A stretch of 64,000 nucleotides of DNA from Lepidostoma basale (Eukaryota > Arthropoda > Insecta > Trichoptera > Lepidostomatidae). Positions 31,738-41,629 of the stretch are shown here, piece after piece. The stretch covers positions 186,001 through 250,000 of the forward strand of contig JAHDVF020001363.1 in assembly GCA_022606425.2 (NCBI GenBank), read 5' to 3'. How positions within the stretch are numbered: position 1 is the first letter of the stretch; every line of letters begins with the position of its first letter. Both the position numbers and the translations under genes were made by a program. The notes beneath the pieces are model-generated. The model worked only from the letters and a program-made list of their open reading frames with translations. It did not search any database and was not told where the DNA came from.

Positions 31738-32344
31738 CTAATTTATTTATTTATTTATACATGATACACAAATGAGACATTACAAACGATAAACATTTAG
31801 GCGACTCATTTGGACACAAAACGGTGTAACAAAGATAAAACAACGACTTTTTGTGATCATGTCATCGAATAGAGTGACCAGAGGGGTAATTATTTATGAA
31901 ATTTTGAAAATGGCCAAAAACTCGAAAACCATGACACTTTCACGTAAGATAAATTTCCATTTTCTGATCAGTCATGACGCCCCCACCCATGGGTAACAGG
32001 TTATCTACTCTTTACGCCACACCCTGTATATATTATATTTTACTTGTTCTCAATAGATGCCTTCAACTGTAATTATGTTTGTAATGTCTGGTCAAATAAT
32101 AAAAAGAATTCAAGTCTCACAATGTAAATCTATCAATCAAATCACATATTTCTACTTTATTGGTCATATCTTTATTAGGTATATATAAAAATACAAATAT
32201 AAACGAACGCATTCCGTTGGAAAAGGGTTTTAATTATGCCTTATCTTATCTTATCTTGCTACGCAAACGATAGAGCTTGCACACTGAATAATATGAAGTC
32301 TTGGGACTTGTAAAAATAGTGAAGAAATCATATCACACCAAGGA
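31738..32344. other. Jockey-like 3'UTR scrap and unassigned sequence
   Basis: 31741-31850 (TTTATTTATTTATTTATACA, then GGCGACTCATTTGGACACAA) matches 56535-56620, the inverted 3'UTR of the Jockey-like family. CACACCCTGTATATATTATA near 32020 looks like a transposon terminus of unknown class. The rest is AT-rich. Confidence 0.45.
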
Positions 32345-33030
32345 TACCTTGTCAGGATGGAAGAGTGTGGCGGTCCATCGTCTCTGCCTGTTGTGTTAGA
32401 AGCGACAGTGCAAACGCTGTATGAATGTGAAGGCTAGAGTAGCGTGTCAGGATGGAAGAGTGTGACGTCCATCGTCTCTGCCTATTGTGTTAGAAGCGAC
32501 AGTGCAAACGCTGTATGAATGTGAAGGCTAGAGAATCGTGCAGGATGGAAGAGTGTGGCGGTCTATCGTAGATGTCTATTGTGTTAAAAGCGACAGTGCA
32601 CACGCTGAATGAATGTAAAGGCTAGAGAAGCGTGTCAGGATGGAAGAGTGTGGCGATCTATCGTAGATGCCTATTGTGTTAAAAGCGGTGCATGACACGC
32701 TGTATGAATGTGAAGGCTAGAGAAGCGTGTCAGGATGGAAGAGTGTGACGTCCATCGTCTCTGCCTATTGTGTTAGAAGCGACAGTGCACACGCTGTATG
32801 AATGTGAAAGCTAGAGAAGCGTGTCAGGATGGAAGAGTGTGACGTCCTTGTGTTAAAAGCGACAGTGCATGATAGCTGTATGAATGTAAAAGCTAGAGAA
32901 TCGTGTCAAGATGGAAGAGTGTGGCGGTCCATCGTCTCTGCCTACTGTATTAGAAGCGGTGCATGACACGCTGTATGAATGTGAAGGCTAGAGAAGCCCG
33001 TCAGAATGAAAATGTATCGTCCAATCGTCT
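32345..33030 (+). repeat. sat97 array 5
   Basis: About seven degenerate monomers, several lacking part of GGCGGTCC (GTGTGACGTCCATCG). The array ends in AGAATGAAAATGTATCGTCC. Confidence 0.92.
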
Positions 33031-33099
33031 CTGTCTATATAATTATTTCAAATGGAGTATTTCTGTACGCGAATGACACATCACATTATATAAGCTATC

Positions 33100-33400
33100 T
33101 AGGAATCGCTTTGCTTCTTCAGTTTTGCTCCGAATGCCCGCGAGGAAGGTCGTACGGCGCCAACTTTCCAATACTTGTTTAAATTCGCATAGTAACAGAA
33201 TTCGGAACGCCCCTCTACCGGGATTGGCGAATAAACAACAGTGAAATCAGCCGGCGCGCGCATGTCTCTTAATATCGCAAAAAGTGGGTGTGTTTACAAG
33301 TTTTGTGTGTTAAAACTGTTAGAAAACCGTGAATATATTGTTAAATAAGTGTTATTGTTTCATCAGATTGTCATTCGCAATATTTACGTGGTTAGTACAT
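33100..33400 (+). promoter_or_regulatory. CpG-rich promoter-like segment; possible PPP1R3 first exon
   Basis: 33125-33285 is unique and CpG-rich (GAATGCCCGCGAGGAAGG, GTACGGCGCC, ATCAGCCGGCGCGCGC). It is followed by AT-rich sequence with a candidate donor TTACGTG|GTTAGT near 33390. This layout suits a promoter plus 5'UTR exon on the plus strand; the next plus-strand gene is the PPP1R3-type gene, whose 5'UTR exon opens at an acceptor at 39597. The link is inference. Confidence 0.35.
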
Positions 33401-33521
33401 CCATTTAAAATATAAATCATGTGCCGAAATGTCATAAAACACCGGATTACTTACAACTTGACGCAATTCTCTAGTGTCAAGAACGCGCGTTCAATGTTTA
33501 CATATGGGAAAACAGAGACGG

Positions 33522-34045
33522 ACCGCTGGACTCTTCCATCCTGACACGCTTCTCTAGCCTTCACATTCATACAACGTGTGCACTGTCGCTTCTAACACAA
33601 TAGGCAGAGACGATGGACCGCCACACTCTTCCATCCTGACACGCTTCTCTAGCCTTCACATTCATACAGCGCGTTGTGCACTGTCGTTTCAAACACAATA
33701 GGTAGAGACGATGGACCGCCACACTCTTCCATCCTGACACGCTTCTGTAGTCTTCACATTATAAAGCGTGTCGTGGACTGTCGCTTCTAACACAATAGGC
33801 AGAGACGATGGACCGCCACACTCTTCCATCTTGATACGCTTCTCTAGCCTTCACATTCATGCAGCGTTTGCACTGTCGCTTCTAACACAATAGGCAGAGA
33901 CGATGGACCGCCACACTCTTCCATCCTGACACGCTTCTCTAGCCTTCACATTCATACAGCGTTTGCACTGTCGCTTCTAACACAATAGGCAGAGACGATG
34001 GACCGCCACACTCTTCCATCTTAATACGCTTTCCTTCCCTACACA
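33522..34045 (-). repeat. sat97 array 6
   Basis: About 5.4 monomers on the minus strand, opposite to array 5 and separated from it by the promoter-like segment. It ends at CACATTCATTAATTAATTAA, which is also the left flank of the next LINE. Confidence 0.93.
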
Positions 34046-34059
34046 TTCATTAATTAATT

Positions 34060-34896
34060 AACTAACTAACTAACTAACTAACCATCACGCCGTCTCCCCG
34101 AAGGGGTAGGCAGAAAGAATGGACTGCTACACCTTTCTTTCCTGACATATTTCTCTCGATTCCTCAACATTCATACATCGTGTCATGCACACGCTCGTCG
34201 ATTTCTCTGACTCCTCACATGGCCGACATTCAATATTTGATTTATTTGATCGTGCCACGTTTTCCTCGGTCTTCCTCTATTTCTGGTACCATTTACATCA
34301 TTAACATATAATTTTTTTACCATTCTTTCTACATTTATTCTTTCCATATGTCCAAACCATCTTAATGATCCTTTCATTATTTTGTTCATGACACCATCGT
34401 TCGCACCGCATTCACTTCTTATATTTTCATTCGACACTCTATCATACACAGAATATCCACACATTCGTCTAAGAGATCTCATTTCTACTGCATTTATTCT
34501 ACTTTCATCCTTCTTTTGCCAGTTCCATGCTTCGCTTCCATACATAAGGGTCGGTAGAAGAACACCATTGTGCACTGCCATTCTAGCTTTTTGGATAGGT
34601 TTTTGTTTGCGATGACAACTTTAAGTGCACCATTCACTCTGTTGCCTGCCCCAACCCTTCTTTCAATATCCCTCTCCACTGTAAACATACTACCCAAATA
34701 CACGAACTCAACTACTTGCTCCAAATTTTCACCATTCACGCTAATGTTGCAGACTGTCGTGGTTTCTTCCTTTTCAAAAATCATTACCTTGGACTTGTTA
34801 ACATTCATCATCAGATCATTTCGCATGCATACCTCATACATACTATTCACCAGGACTTGTAGTTCATGCTCGTTGTCTGCAAGTAGGACAGCGTCA
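34060..34896 (-). mobile_element. LINE-A, well preserved, truncated at YADD
   Basis: Left flank ATTAATTAATT then TAACTAACTAACTAAC and the hairpin (UUCG loop in sense). The minus frame 34581-34183 is open: MAVHNGVLLPTLMYGSEAWN, SNENIRSECGANDGVMNKIM, VNDVNGTRNRGRPRKTWHDQ. An upstream frame holds NEHELQVLVNSMYEVCMRND-type sequence and FVYLGSMFTVERDIERRVGA. It stops inside YA|DDAVL at GACAGCGTC; the flank TAATTAAT follows and may be the target duplication. Confidence 0.9.
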
Positions 34897-35035
34897 AGTA
34901 ATTAATACTGATAATATTTAAAAGCAATATACCTATTTGATAGGTGATAATTACATGAATATTTCAATAGAATTTGATAGTAGTCACACCTGCCGACGAT
35001 TCCTGGAAAAATTCACTAATTGTAATTGTGTAATG

Positions 35036-35832
35036 GCTTAAATTAACTAACTAACTAACCATCACGCCATTTCCCCGGAGGGGTAGGCAGAGAGGATGGA
35101 TCGCCAGAATGCTCTGTCCTGGCATACCTCTCTGGATTCCTCTACATTCATACATCGTACCATGCACGCACGTCGATTATTCCGACTTCGAATGAGACCG
35201 CCTTTTAGTAATTGATTAATTTGGTCATGCCATGTTTTCCTCGGTCGTCCTCGGCTTCTTTTTCCACTCACGCTACTGCTTGTTTACAACTTTTTAACCA
35301 TTCTTCTCTCATCCATTCGTTCCATATGTCCAAACCATCTCAGGGATCCTTTTTTTATTTTATCCACGATGCAGTCATCCGCCTTACATTTCTCTCTTAT
35401 TTCATCGTTCGGTATTCTATCATACAACGCTTTCCCGCACATTCTTCTTAGTGATCTCATTTCTACGGCGTTTATTCTGCTTTCATCCTTCTTTCGCCAG
35501 CTCCAAGCTTCACTTCCATAAATGAGGGTTGGCACTAGAACTCCGTTGTGTACTGCCATTTATTTTATTCCCAGCACCAACCCTTCTTTCGATGTCTTTC
35601 TCCATTTTTCCGCCTCTTGTAAACATGCTTCCCAGATACGTAAATTCGGTAACTTGCTCCCATTTCTCGCCCATCGCACTTACGAGTATATCACAAATCG
35701 TCATACATTCTTCTTTCTCGAAAACCATCACTTTAGATTTAAACACATTCATCACCAGGTCGCTCTTTTTGCATGCCTCATACATCCTTGACACTAAGAC
35801 TTGCAAACTGTCTCTACTATCAGCGCTTAAAT
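35036..35832 (-). mobile_element. LINE-B with 8-bp target-site duplication
   Basis: GCTTAAAT at 35036-35043 and 35825-35832. Inverted tail TAACTAACTAACCATCACG, hairpin loop UCCG. Minus frames: MRSLRRMCGKALYDRIPNDE, IREKCKADDCIVDKIKKGSL, RWFGHMERMDERRMVKKL; upstream SRDSLQVLVSRMYEACKKSD and FTYLGSMFTRGGKMEKDIER. About 50 bp after GNKIN is deleted. The 5' end is just past YADD. Confidence 0.92.
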
Positions 35833-35835
35833 GGC

Positions 35836-36107
35836 CGTGCATATTAGTGTTTTAGTGCCAATTCTTACATGGCGAAAAATCTAGAAATGATAGTTTGAAA
35901 TATACAATGGATATCTCTTGATAGGATGTTTTCAAACAATTATACCAAATATAACTTCAGGGTTGACGAGAGAATTATGTAAACCTATAATGTTAAGACT
36001 TATGAAATGTTTTATTAAGAATATAATCAGAATCCATAATGTATGCATAAGATCAAAAGTAAAAACTAAATTTGCATGACAATGGTGTTATTTACCGACC
36101 CTTATGT
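35836..36107. other. Unassigned AT-rich spacer
   Basis: No repeat or gene recognised except a LINE-A scrap (CCGACCCTTATGTATGGAAG) at 36098-36118 that runs into the satellite. Confidence 0.4.
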
Positions 36108-36972
36108 ATGGAAGCGAAGGAAGGAAGAATGTGGCGGTCTACCGTCTCTGCCTATTGTATTAGAAGCGACAGTGCATACGCTGAATGAATGTGAAGGGTA
36201 GAAAAACGTGTCAGGATGGTAGAATGAAGTCCAACGTCTTTGACTATTATGTGAGAAGCGACAGTGCATGATAGCTGTATGAATGTGAAGGCTACAGAAG
36301 CGTGTCAGGATGGAAGAATGTGGTCCAACGTCTTTGCCTATTGTGTAAGAAGCCACAGTTCATGACAGCTGTATGAATGTGAAGGCTACAGAAGCGTGTC
36401 AGGATGGAAGAGTGTGGCGGCCTATCGCAGATGCCTATTGCGTAAGAAGCGATGCACGATACGCTGTATGAATGTGAAGACTATAGAAACGTGTCAAGAT
36501 GGAAGAATGTGGTCCAACGTCTTTGCCTATTGTGTGAGAAGCGACAGTTCATGATAGCTGTATGAATGTGAAGGCTAGAGAAGCGTGTCAGGATGGAAGA
36601 GTGTGACAGTCCATCGTCTCTGCGTATTGTGTTAGAAGCCACAGTTCATGATAGCTGTATGAATGTGAAAACTAGAGTTGCGTGTCAGGATAGAAGAGTG
36701 TGGCGTTCCTTCGTCTCTGCCTATTGTGTTAGAAGCGACAGTTCATGACACGCTGTATGAATGTGATGGCTACAGAAGCGTGTCAGGATGGAAGAGTGTG
36801 GCGGTCTATGGAAGCGAAGGAAGGAAGAATGTGGCGGTCTACCGTCTCTGCCTATTGTGTTAGAAGCGACAGTGCACGACACGCTGTATGAATGTGAAGG
36901 CTAGAGAAGCATGTCACGATGGAAGAGTGTATCACCTATCCTGTCAGCTTACCCCTTTGGAGAAATGGCGTG
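36108..36972 (+). repeat. sat97 array 7 ending in a LINE 3' end
   Basis: About nine monomers, the most divergent array, with an internal duplicate of GGAAGCGAAGGAAGGAAGAA (36112 and 36813). The last unit starts as satellite (CTAGAGAAGCATGTCACGAT) and finishes as a LINE 3' end (CAGCTTACCCCTTTGGAGAA, ATGGCGTGATAAG) without loss of register. Confidence 0.9.
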
Positions 36973-37084
36973 ATAAGTATATAATATTATTATTATCTTT
37001 CGATAGATTATTTCTAATTTTAGAAACAGCTTGACATATTACAATCGTATGAGTCAAGATTTCTATTTGCAGTCGATATAAAAT

Positions 37085-37780
37085 AATATTTTACGTATTT
37101 GATGATGCCACGTTTTCCTCGGTCTTCGTCTATTTCTAGATTCGTTTACCATTCTTTCTTCATTAATTATTTCCATGTGTCCAAACCACCTTAACGATCC
37201 TTTCATTATTTTGTTCATAACACTTTCATTCGCACCGCATTCACTTATTATATTTTCATTCGACAATCATACATAGATTAATCATACGTTCGTCTAAAAG
37301 ATCTCAATGCGTTTATTCTACTTCCATTATCTTCTGCCAGTTCCATGCTTCACTTCCATACATTTTGCACTGCCATTTTAGCTTTTTTGGATAGGTTTTT
37401 GTTTGCGAACTTCAAGTGCACCATTCACTCTGTTGCCTGCCCCAACCCTTCTTCGAATATCCCTCTCCACTGTAAACATACTTCCTAAATACACAAACTC
37501 ATCTACTTGCTCCAGATTTTCACCATTCACGCTAATGTTGCAGACTGTCATGATTTCTTAATTTAAGAAAATCATTACCTTGGACTTATTAACATTAATC
37601 ATCAGATCATTTCGCATGCATGCCTCATACATACTATTCACCAGGACTTGTAGTTCATGCTCGTTGTCTGCAAGTAGGACAGCGTCATCCGTATACAAGA
37701 GACAGCTTACTGACACTCCGCTCATTTTGACACCTGCATCCAACCCATCCTACTCTTCCATCCTTATTTTGGTAATTCCA
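37085..37780 (-). mobile_element. LINE-A, degenerate, reaching RT motif C
   Basis: Minus strand: RRPRKTWHHQ, MKGSLRWFGHMEIINEERMV, then broken pieces, FVYLGSMFTVERDIRRRVGA-like and, at the 5' side, MDAGVKMSGVSVSCLLYTDD then AVLLADNEHELQVLVNSMYE. Motif C reads YTDD. There is no 3' hairpin. Confidence 0.85.
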
Positions 37781-37784
37781 TGCT

Positions 37785-38135
37785 TCACTTCCATAAAGGG
37801 TCAGCTACTCTATCCTGGCACACCTCTCTAGCTTCCTCCACATTCATACAGTGCGTTTAAAATTTGATTAATTTGGTCTTGCCATGTTTTTCTCGGTCTA
37901 TCTCGATTCGTAATCCATTTACATCCTTAATGCATACTTTCTTAACCATTCTTTCTCCATCCATGCGCTCTATATGTCAGAACCAACGCAGCGATCCTTT
38001 CGTAATACCTTATTCCGCTCTACATCCCTTTCTTACATCAGCATTTGAGATTCTGTCGTACATCGTTCTACCACACATACGTCTAAGGGATTTCATCTCT
38101 ACCGCATTTATTCTGCTCTCATCCTTCTTCTGCCA
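37785..38135 (-). mobile_element. LINE-C fragment
   Basis: Inverted MNVEEAREVCQDRVA region followed by MRSLRRMCGRTMYDRISNAD-type sequence and HMERMDGERMVKKVCIKDVN. It lacks the terminal hairpin and most of the KTWHDQ region. Confidence 0.75.
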
Positions 38136-38830
38136 TTGCTCTCTTCTCTGGTTTCAATCCTGGGATTGGTTTGCAGCAATTTCCTCTATTCTTCTCTTCC
38201 ATTCTTCCCTGTCTTGTGCGGCTCTTTTGAAATGTGCATATGATGAGCAGCGCACGTCCACCAACAGGTCCCCTAGAGTGTGTCCCCTCGGTCATACCCT
38301 CCATTATGGCATGCAAGAGGCCTTCTTGTCGTATTACATGGCCGATCCATCTTGCACGCCTTTCGGACAAGGTCCTGAGCAGGTGCCTTCCTCCTTCCAT
38401 TCTTTGGAGAACCTTCTCATTTGTAATGTGGTCTCCTAATAGTCTTCTATTGGACCACATCTCAAAAGCCTCTAGTCTCCGTTTATCTCTTTCGGATAGA
38501 CACCATGTCTCGCAGCCGTACATCAAGATACTCCATACATAGGTTTTGATGAGGAGTATTCTCAGTTTAAGTCTATATTATTCGATTCTATTATTTTCGA
38601 CCTTTTATTAAATGCAAGCCTAGCCTGATGTATACGGCTATCGACCTCGCTCTTAGACCGACCGTCCCATGTTATTTTGCTCCCGAGGTAGACAAACTCC
38701 TTGGTGTTCTTTAGTGGAACTCCTGACATCACTACTCTCATCTGATGTTGCTTTCGGCCTACAGTCAGCAGCTTTGTTTTGTCTTTATTTATCTTCATGT
38801 TGTAGTTATTTTGAAGAATGCCATTGCTGT
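38135..38830 (-). mobile_element. RTE-D LINE fragment
   Basis: Minus strand, in two frames: KINKDKTKLLTVGRKQHQMR and NTKEFVYLGSKITWDGRSKS from 38798, then MMYGCETWCLSERDKRRLEA, FEMWSNRRLLGDHITNEKVL, ERRARWIGHVIRQEGLLHAI and CCKPIPGLKPEKRAMAEE down to 38135. It retains more coding sequence than the 22505 copy but lacks FADD. 38831-39059 is an unassigned AT-rich spacer. Confidence 0.85.
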
Positions 38831-39059
38831 ATTTCGTAAATCGTTTCTATTTCTCGTTCCATTCACATCACGCGTGATATTATTCGTGAATTTACATTCC
38901 TAATATAAAAAAGCTGCTCGGTTTGTTTGAAACGACTCTACAGACAAATATTGAAACATCTTTATTTGCTTAATAACGCAAAAATTATAAATACATTGGA
39001 AGTTTTCATACGCTCGGACATCGCGTGATCGACAATATTCACTAATAAGACAATACACA

Positions 39060-39340
39060 ATCTTCTCTAGCCTTCACATTCATACAGCGTGTCATGACCG
39101 CTTCTAACACAATAGCCAGAGACGGTGGACCGCCACACTCTTCCATCCTGACACGCTTTTCTAGCCTTCACATTCATACAGCGTGTCATGCACTGTTTCT
39201 AACACAATAGGCAGAGACGGTGGACCGCCACACTCTTCCATCCTGACACGCTTCTCTAGCCTTCACATTCATACAGCGTGTCATGCACCGCTTTAACATA
39301 ATAGACAGAGACGATGGACCGACACACTCTTCCATCGTGT
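39060..39340 (-). repeat. sat97 array 8
   Basis: About three monomers on the minus strand, the first and third missing part of TGCACTGTCGCTT. Confidence 0.92.
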
Positions 39341-39450
39341 ACGACTCGCTGTATAAATGTGAAAGAAGCTAGAGACATATCACATTAAAATAGTGTGGTG
39401 GTCTACTCTCTCTGCCTACCCCTTCGGGGAGACGGCGTGATAGTTAGTTT
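39341..39450 (+). mobile_element. LINE 3' end in satellite register
   Basis: GTGTACGACTCGCTGTATAA and TGTGAAAGAAGCTAGAG look like sat97. The sequence then reads GTGGTCTACTCTCTCTGCCT, ACCCCTTCGGGGAGACGGCG and TGATAGTTAGTTTGTTAG, a proper LINE-A-type 3' end. It is a second intermediate between satellite and LINE. Confidence 0.8.
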
Positions 39451-39597
39451 GTTAGTTATTCATACTATTGCAAATATTCTTACTGAAGTTAAAAGGTTAA
39501 TTCATTTGCCAGTAATAGGCCCCTCTTTGTTGCCATTTTAAAATGTAATCAAAACGTTTTTATTGTTATTAATAATGTTGTTTTTATTTATTTACAG

Positions 39598-39771
39598 ATG
39601 CGATCGCCACGTCCAAGATGTCACCAACAATGAAGAATGATTGAATTGCCATAATCTAAAAAGAAAATACAAAAAAATATACTTATTACAAAGAGAATTA
39701 TGATGTTCGTAAGAATATCAAGAAGGTGATATTATAGAGATATTTTAACAAGAGATACTTTGATTTTGAAG
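39598..39771 (+). other. PPP1R3: PPP1R3-type gene, 5'UTR part of the coding exon, with uORFs
   Basis: TTTATTTATTTACAG|ATG at 39597 is a strong splice acceptor, and the coding ATG follows 174 bases later. The leader contains upstream ORFs at 39598-39633 (11 codons), 39618-39644 (8 codons) and 39700-39729 (9 codons). The stop of the last is in frame with the main ORF, which fixes 39772 as the first in-frame ATG. Upstream ORFs usually lower translation of the main frame. Confidence 0.6.
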
Positions 39772-40608
39772 ATGTTGGCATCACACAGCTTTCCGCTTTA
39801 TGGTCACAGTCCTCCAGCGGGTTTCCTGGCTGAATATGCTCCAGCGCCTTTACGTCTATATGGACCAAAGAAACCACTACCTTCAAGACATTCATCACCA
39901 GCGTTATGCATCAAACAGGCCGCAACAGCCACACCTAGGCCATGTTTGCGACCTGGTGCACCAACTCCAGGCGCAAAGAAACGCGTGGTTTTCGCAGACG
40001 ATCATGGGTTGTCTTTAACACACGTGCGTGTTATGTGGGAGCCCTCGCACGTGCCACCTCACTGGTCATTGAGACCAACAACTATAGTTCCAGCTTCACC
40101 ACCTTCGTGGGAACTTCGATTCGCACAACCAGCTTCAGACTACGTAGATTTCCGTAGAAAGATAAACGATGAAAATGTGTCCCTCGAGAACGTTATAATC
40201 AAAGATAAAGAAGGATTTTTAACTGGGACAGTCAAAGTTAAAAATATAGACTTTCAAAAAGAAGTTATTATAAGGTGGTCTTCTGATAATTGGGTCACTT
40301 CAGAAGATGCGTTTTGCTTATACGTTGATGCACCAGTTGGTGGATCTGGCGCGTATACCATCTACGATACCTTCAGCTTCAAAGTGCTGCTTCCTGTTAA
40401 ATCTGATCGTCTTGATTTCTGCGTCTGCTTTCGCTGTAAAGACGGCGAATTCTGGGATAGTAATGAAGGCAAGAATTATACAGTTTCAAAGCGAGATACC
40501 GCAAGGTCTCCTTCTCCGCCACCTGTTATTCAAAGAAGCTACAAGCCGCAATTGTGGTCAGAGTATGCCAGCTGGCAAAACAGTCCAAGCGATGTCCCGT
40601 ACTGGTGA
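39772..40608 (+). CDS. PPP1R3: Protein phosphatase 1 glycogen-targeting regulatory subunit (CBM21)
   Basis: A single-exon coding region of 278 residues. These subunits tether PP1 to glycogen so that it dephosphorylates and activates glycogen synthase. Visible signs are a PP1-docking RVxF motif, RVVF at residues 71-74 within KKRVVFADDHGLSL; a CBM21 glycogen-binding domain at about 120-238 that starts FAQPASDYVDFRRKI, with VIIRWSSDNWVTSEDA; and the diagnostic FWDSNEGKNYTV at 227-238, the family's WDNNxxxNY signature. The N-terminal 60 residues are Pro/Ala-rich. The tail has SPSPPP and ends DVPYW. Length fits the short vertebrate forms (PPP1R3B/C) and insect Gbs proteins; which paralogue cannot be told. 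No stops or frameshifts. Start: first ATG after an in-frame stop at 39727-39729. Confidence 0.95.
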   Translation: MLASHSFPLYGHSPPAGFLAEYAPAPLRLYGPKKPLPSRHSSPALCIKQAATATPRPCLRPGAPTPGAKKRVVFADDHGLSLTHVRVMWEPSHVPPHWSLRPTTIVPASPPSWELRFAQPASDYVDFRRKINDENVSLENVIIKDKEGFLTGTVKVKNIDFQKEVIIRWSSDNWVTSEDAFCLYVDAPVGGSGAYTIYDTFSFKVLLPVKSDRLDFCVCFRCKDGEFWDSNEGKNYTVSKRDTARSPSPPPVIQRSYKPQLWSEYASWQNSPSDVPYW

Positions 40609-40774
40609 CCGGTTTCGTCTGCAATCAAGGATTTCGTCTTTGGCGCACTGCTGGCGCGAGCTGCATTTCAAAGAATCTCCCAGCAAGATGAGGCGACTGT
40701 ATCTTTTATATTTTGACAATATTTTATAAGATTGTGTCCTGGAGACATCTGTAATATAATATATAAACTTACTA

Positions 40775-41275
40775 ATTATCTAACCATCACGCCGTCTCTT
40801 ATCAAATCAAATCGCAGTCAAATTCAGACAGCGTTATCCGCATACAAGAGACAGCTTACTGATACTCCACTCATTTTGGCACCTGCAGCCAACCTTTTCA
40901 ACTCTTCATCCTTCTTTTGGTAATTCCATGCTTCATTTCCATAAATGGTAATCACTCTTGCAAACAAAACAAACAAAACAACTCGCAGGGATAGGCAGAG
41001 AGAATGGGCCACCACACTACTCCACATTCATACAACGAGTCATACACGCACGTCGATTCTTCCGATTTCTAATCATGATTTAAAATTTGATTAATTTAGT
41101 CATGTCATGTTTTCCTCAGTCTGCCTCGACTCAGTACTCCATTTACATCATTAACGTATACTTTCTTAACCATTCTTTCTCCGTCCATTTACTATAATAC
41201 ATTTCTCGATTAGTCAAATTCGTACATCGTGTCATGCCCCACGTCAAAGTCTACAACTTGGCCAATATTTATGGT
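40775..41275 (-). mobile_element. LINE-C remnants
   Basis: ACCATCACGCCGTCTCTTAT (40783) begins a broken 3' end. It is followed by inverted LLYADNAV and MSGVSVSC (40830-40890) and by a second 3' end from AACTCGCAGGGATAGGCAGA (sense loop UGCG), NRKNRRAC and KTxHD. It is heavily rearranged downstream of the PPP1R3-type gene. Confidence 0.65.
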
Positions 41276-41377
41276 AATATTTTATTAATTTATTGATAGA
41301 TATTTACAAAAAAAATTGTTAATAATTCATTTGTAATGATTTATTCTTCAAATAAAAAACAATTTACAAAAAAACAT

Positions 41378-41571
41378 TATGGACTACTTATAGTTTTGCA
41401 TAGTATGGTACTTTTTAAAACAATCTCCAGGATGGAGACCAGGTTTTCTGTTTCCCGTCTTCCCCCTGGAATCTTTCTATTGCTGCACACAGTACAGTCT
41501 TTAGAACCTTTGTCCAGTTTCGGAATGAAGTGGGGCTTGTACTCTAATCGCTCCTCTGCGTGACGTATCAC
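41378..41571 (-). pseudogene. piggyBac-like transposase, C-terminal zinc-binding end
   Basis: The minus frame reads HFIPKLDKGSKDCTVCSNRK then IPGGRRETENL. CxVCSNRxxPGGRRET is the Cys-rich C-terminal domain of piggyBac-type transposases. After RETE the meaning shifts to another frame, which reads WSPSWRLF-stop-KVPYYAK. That is close to the usual GLHxxxCFxxYHT ending, so there is at least one frameshift and one stop. No catalytic domain or inverted repeats are seen. Confidence 0.65.
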
Positions 41572-41629
41572 GCCAAGTTCCCGCCATTTTAGGTTATGTG
41601 AATTGGTAAGGATTATTTTAAAACTAAAT

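Noticed and set aside
39760..39771. Upstream start four codons before the ATG of the PPP1R3-type gene
   Set aside because: It would use TTG. The first ATG after the in-frame stop at 39727-39729 is at 39772.
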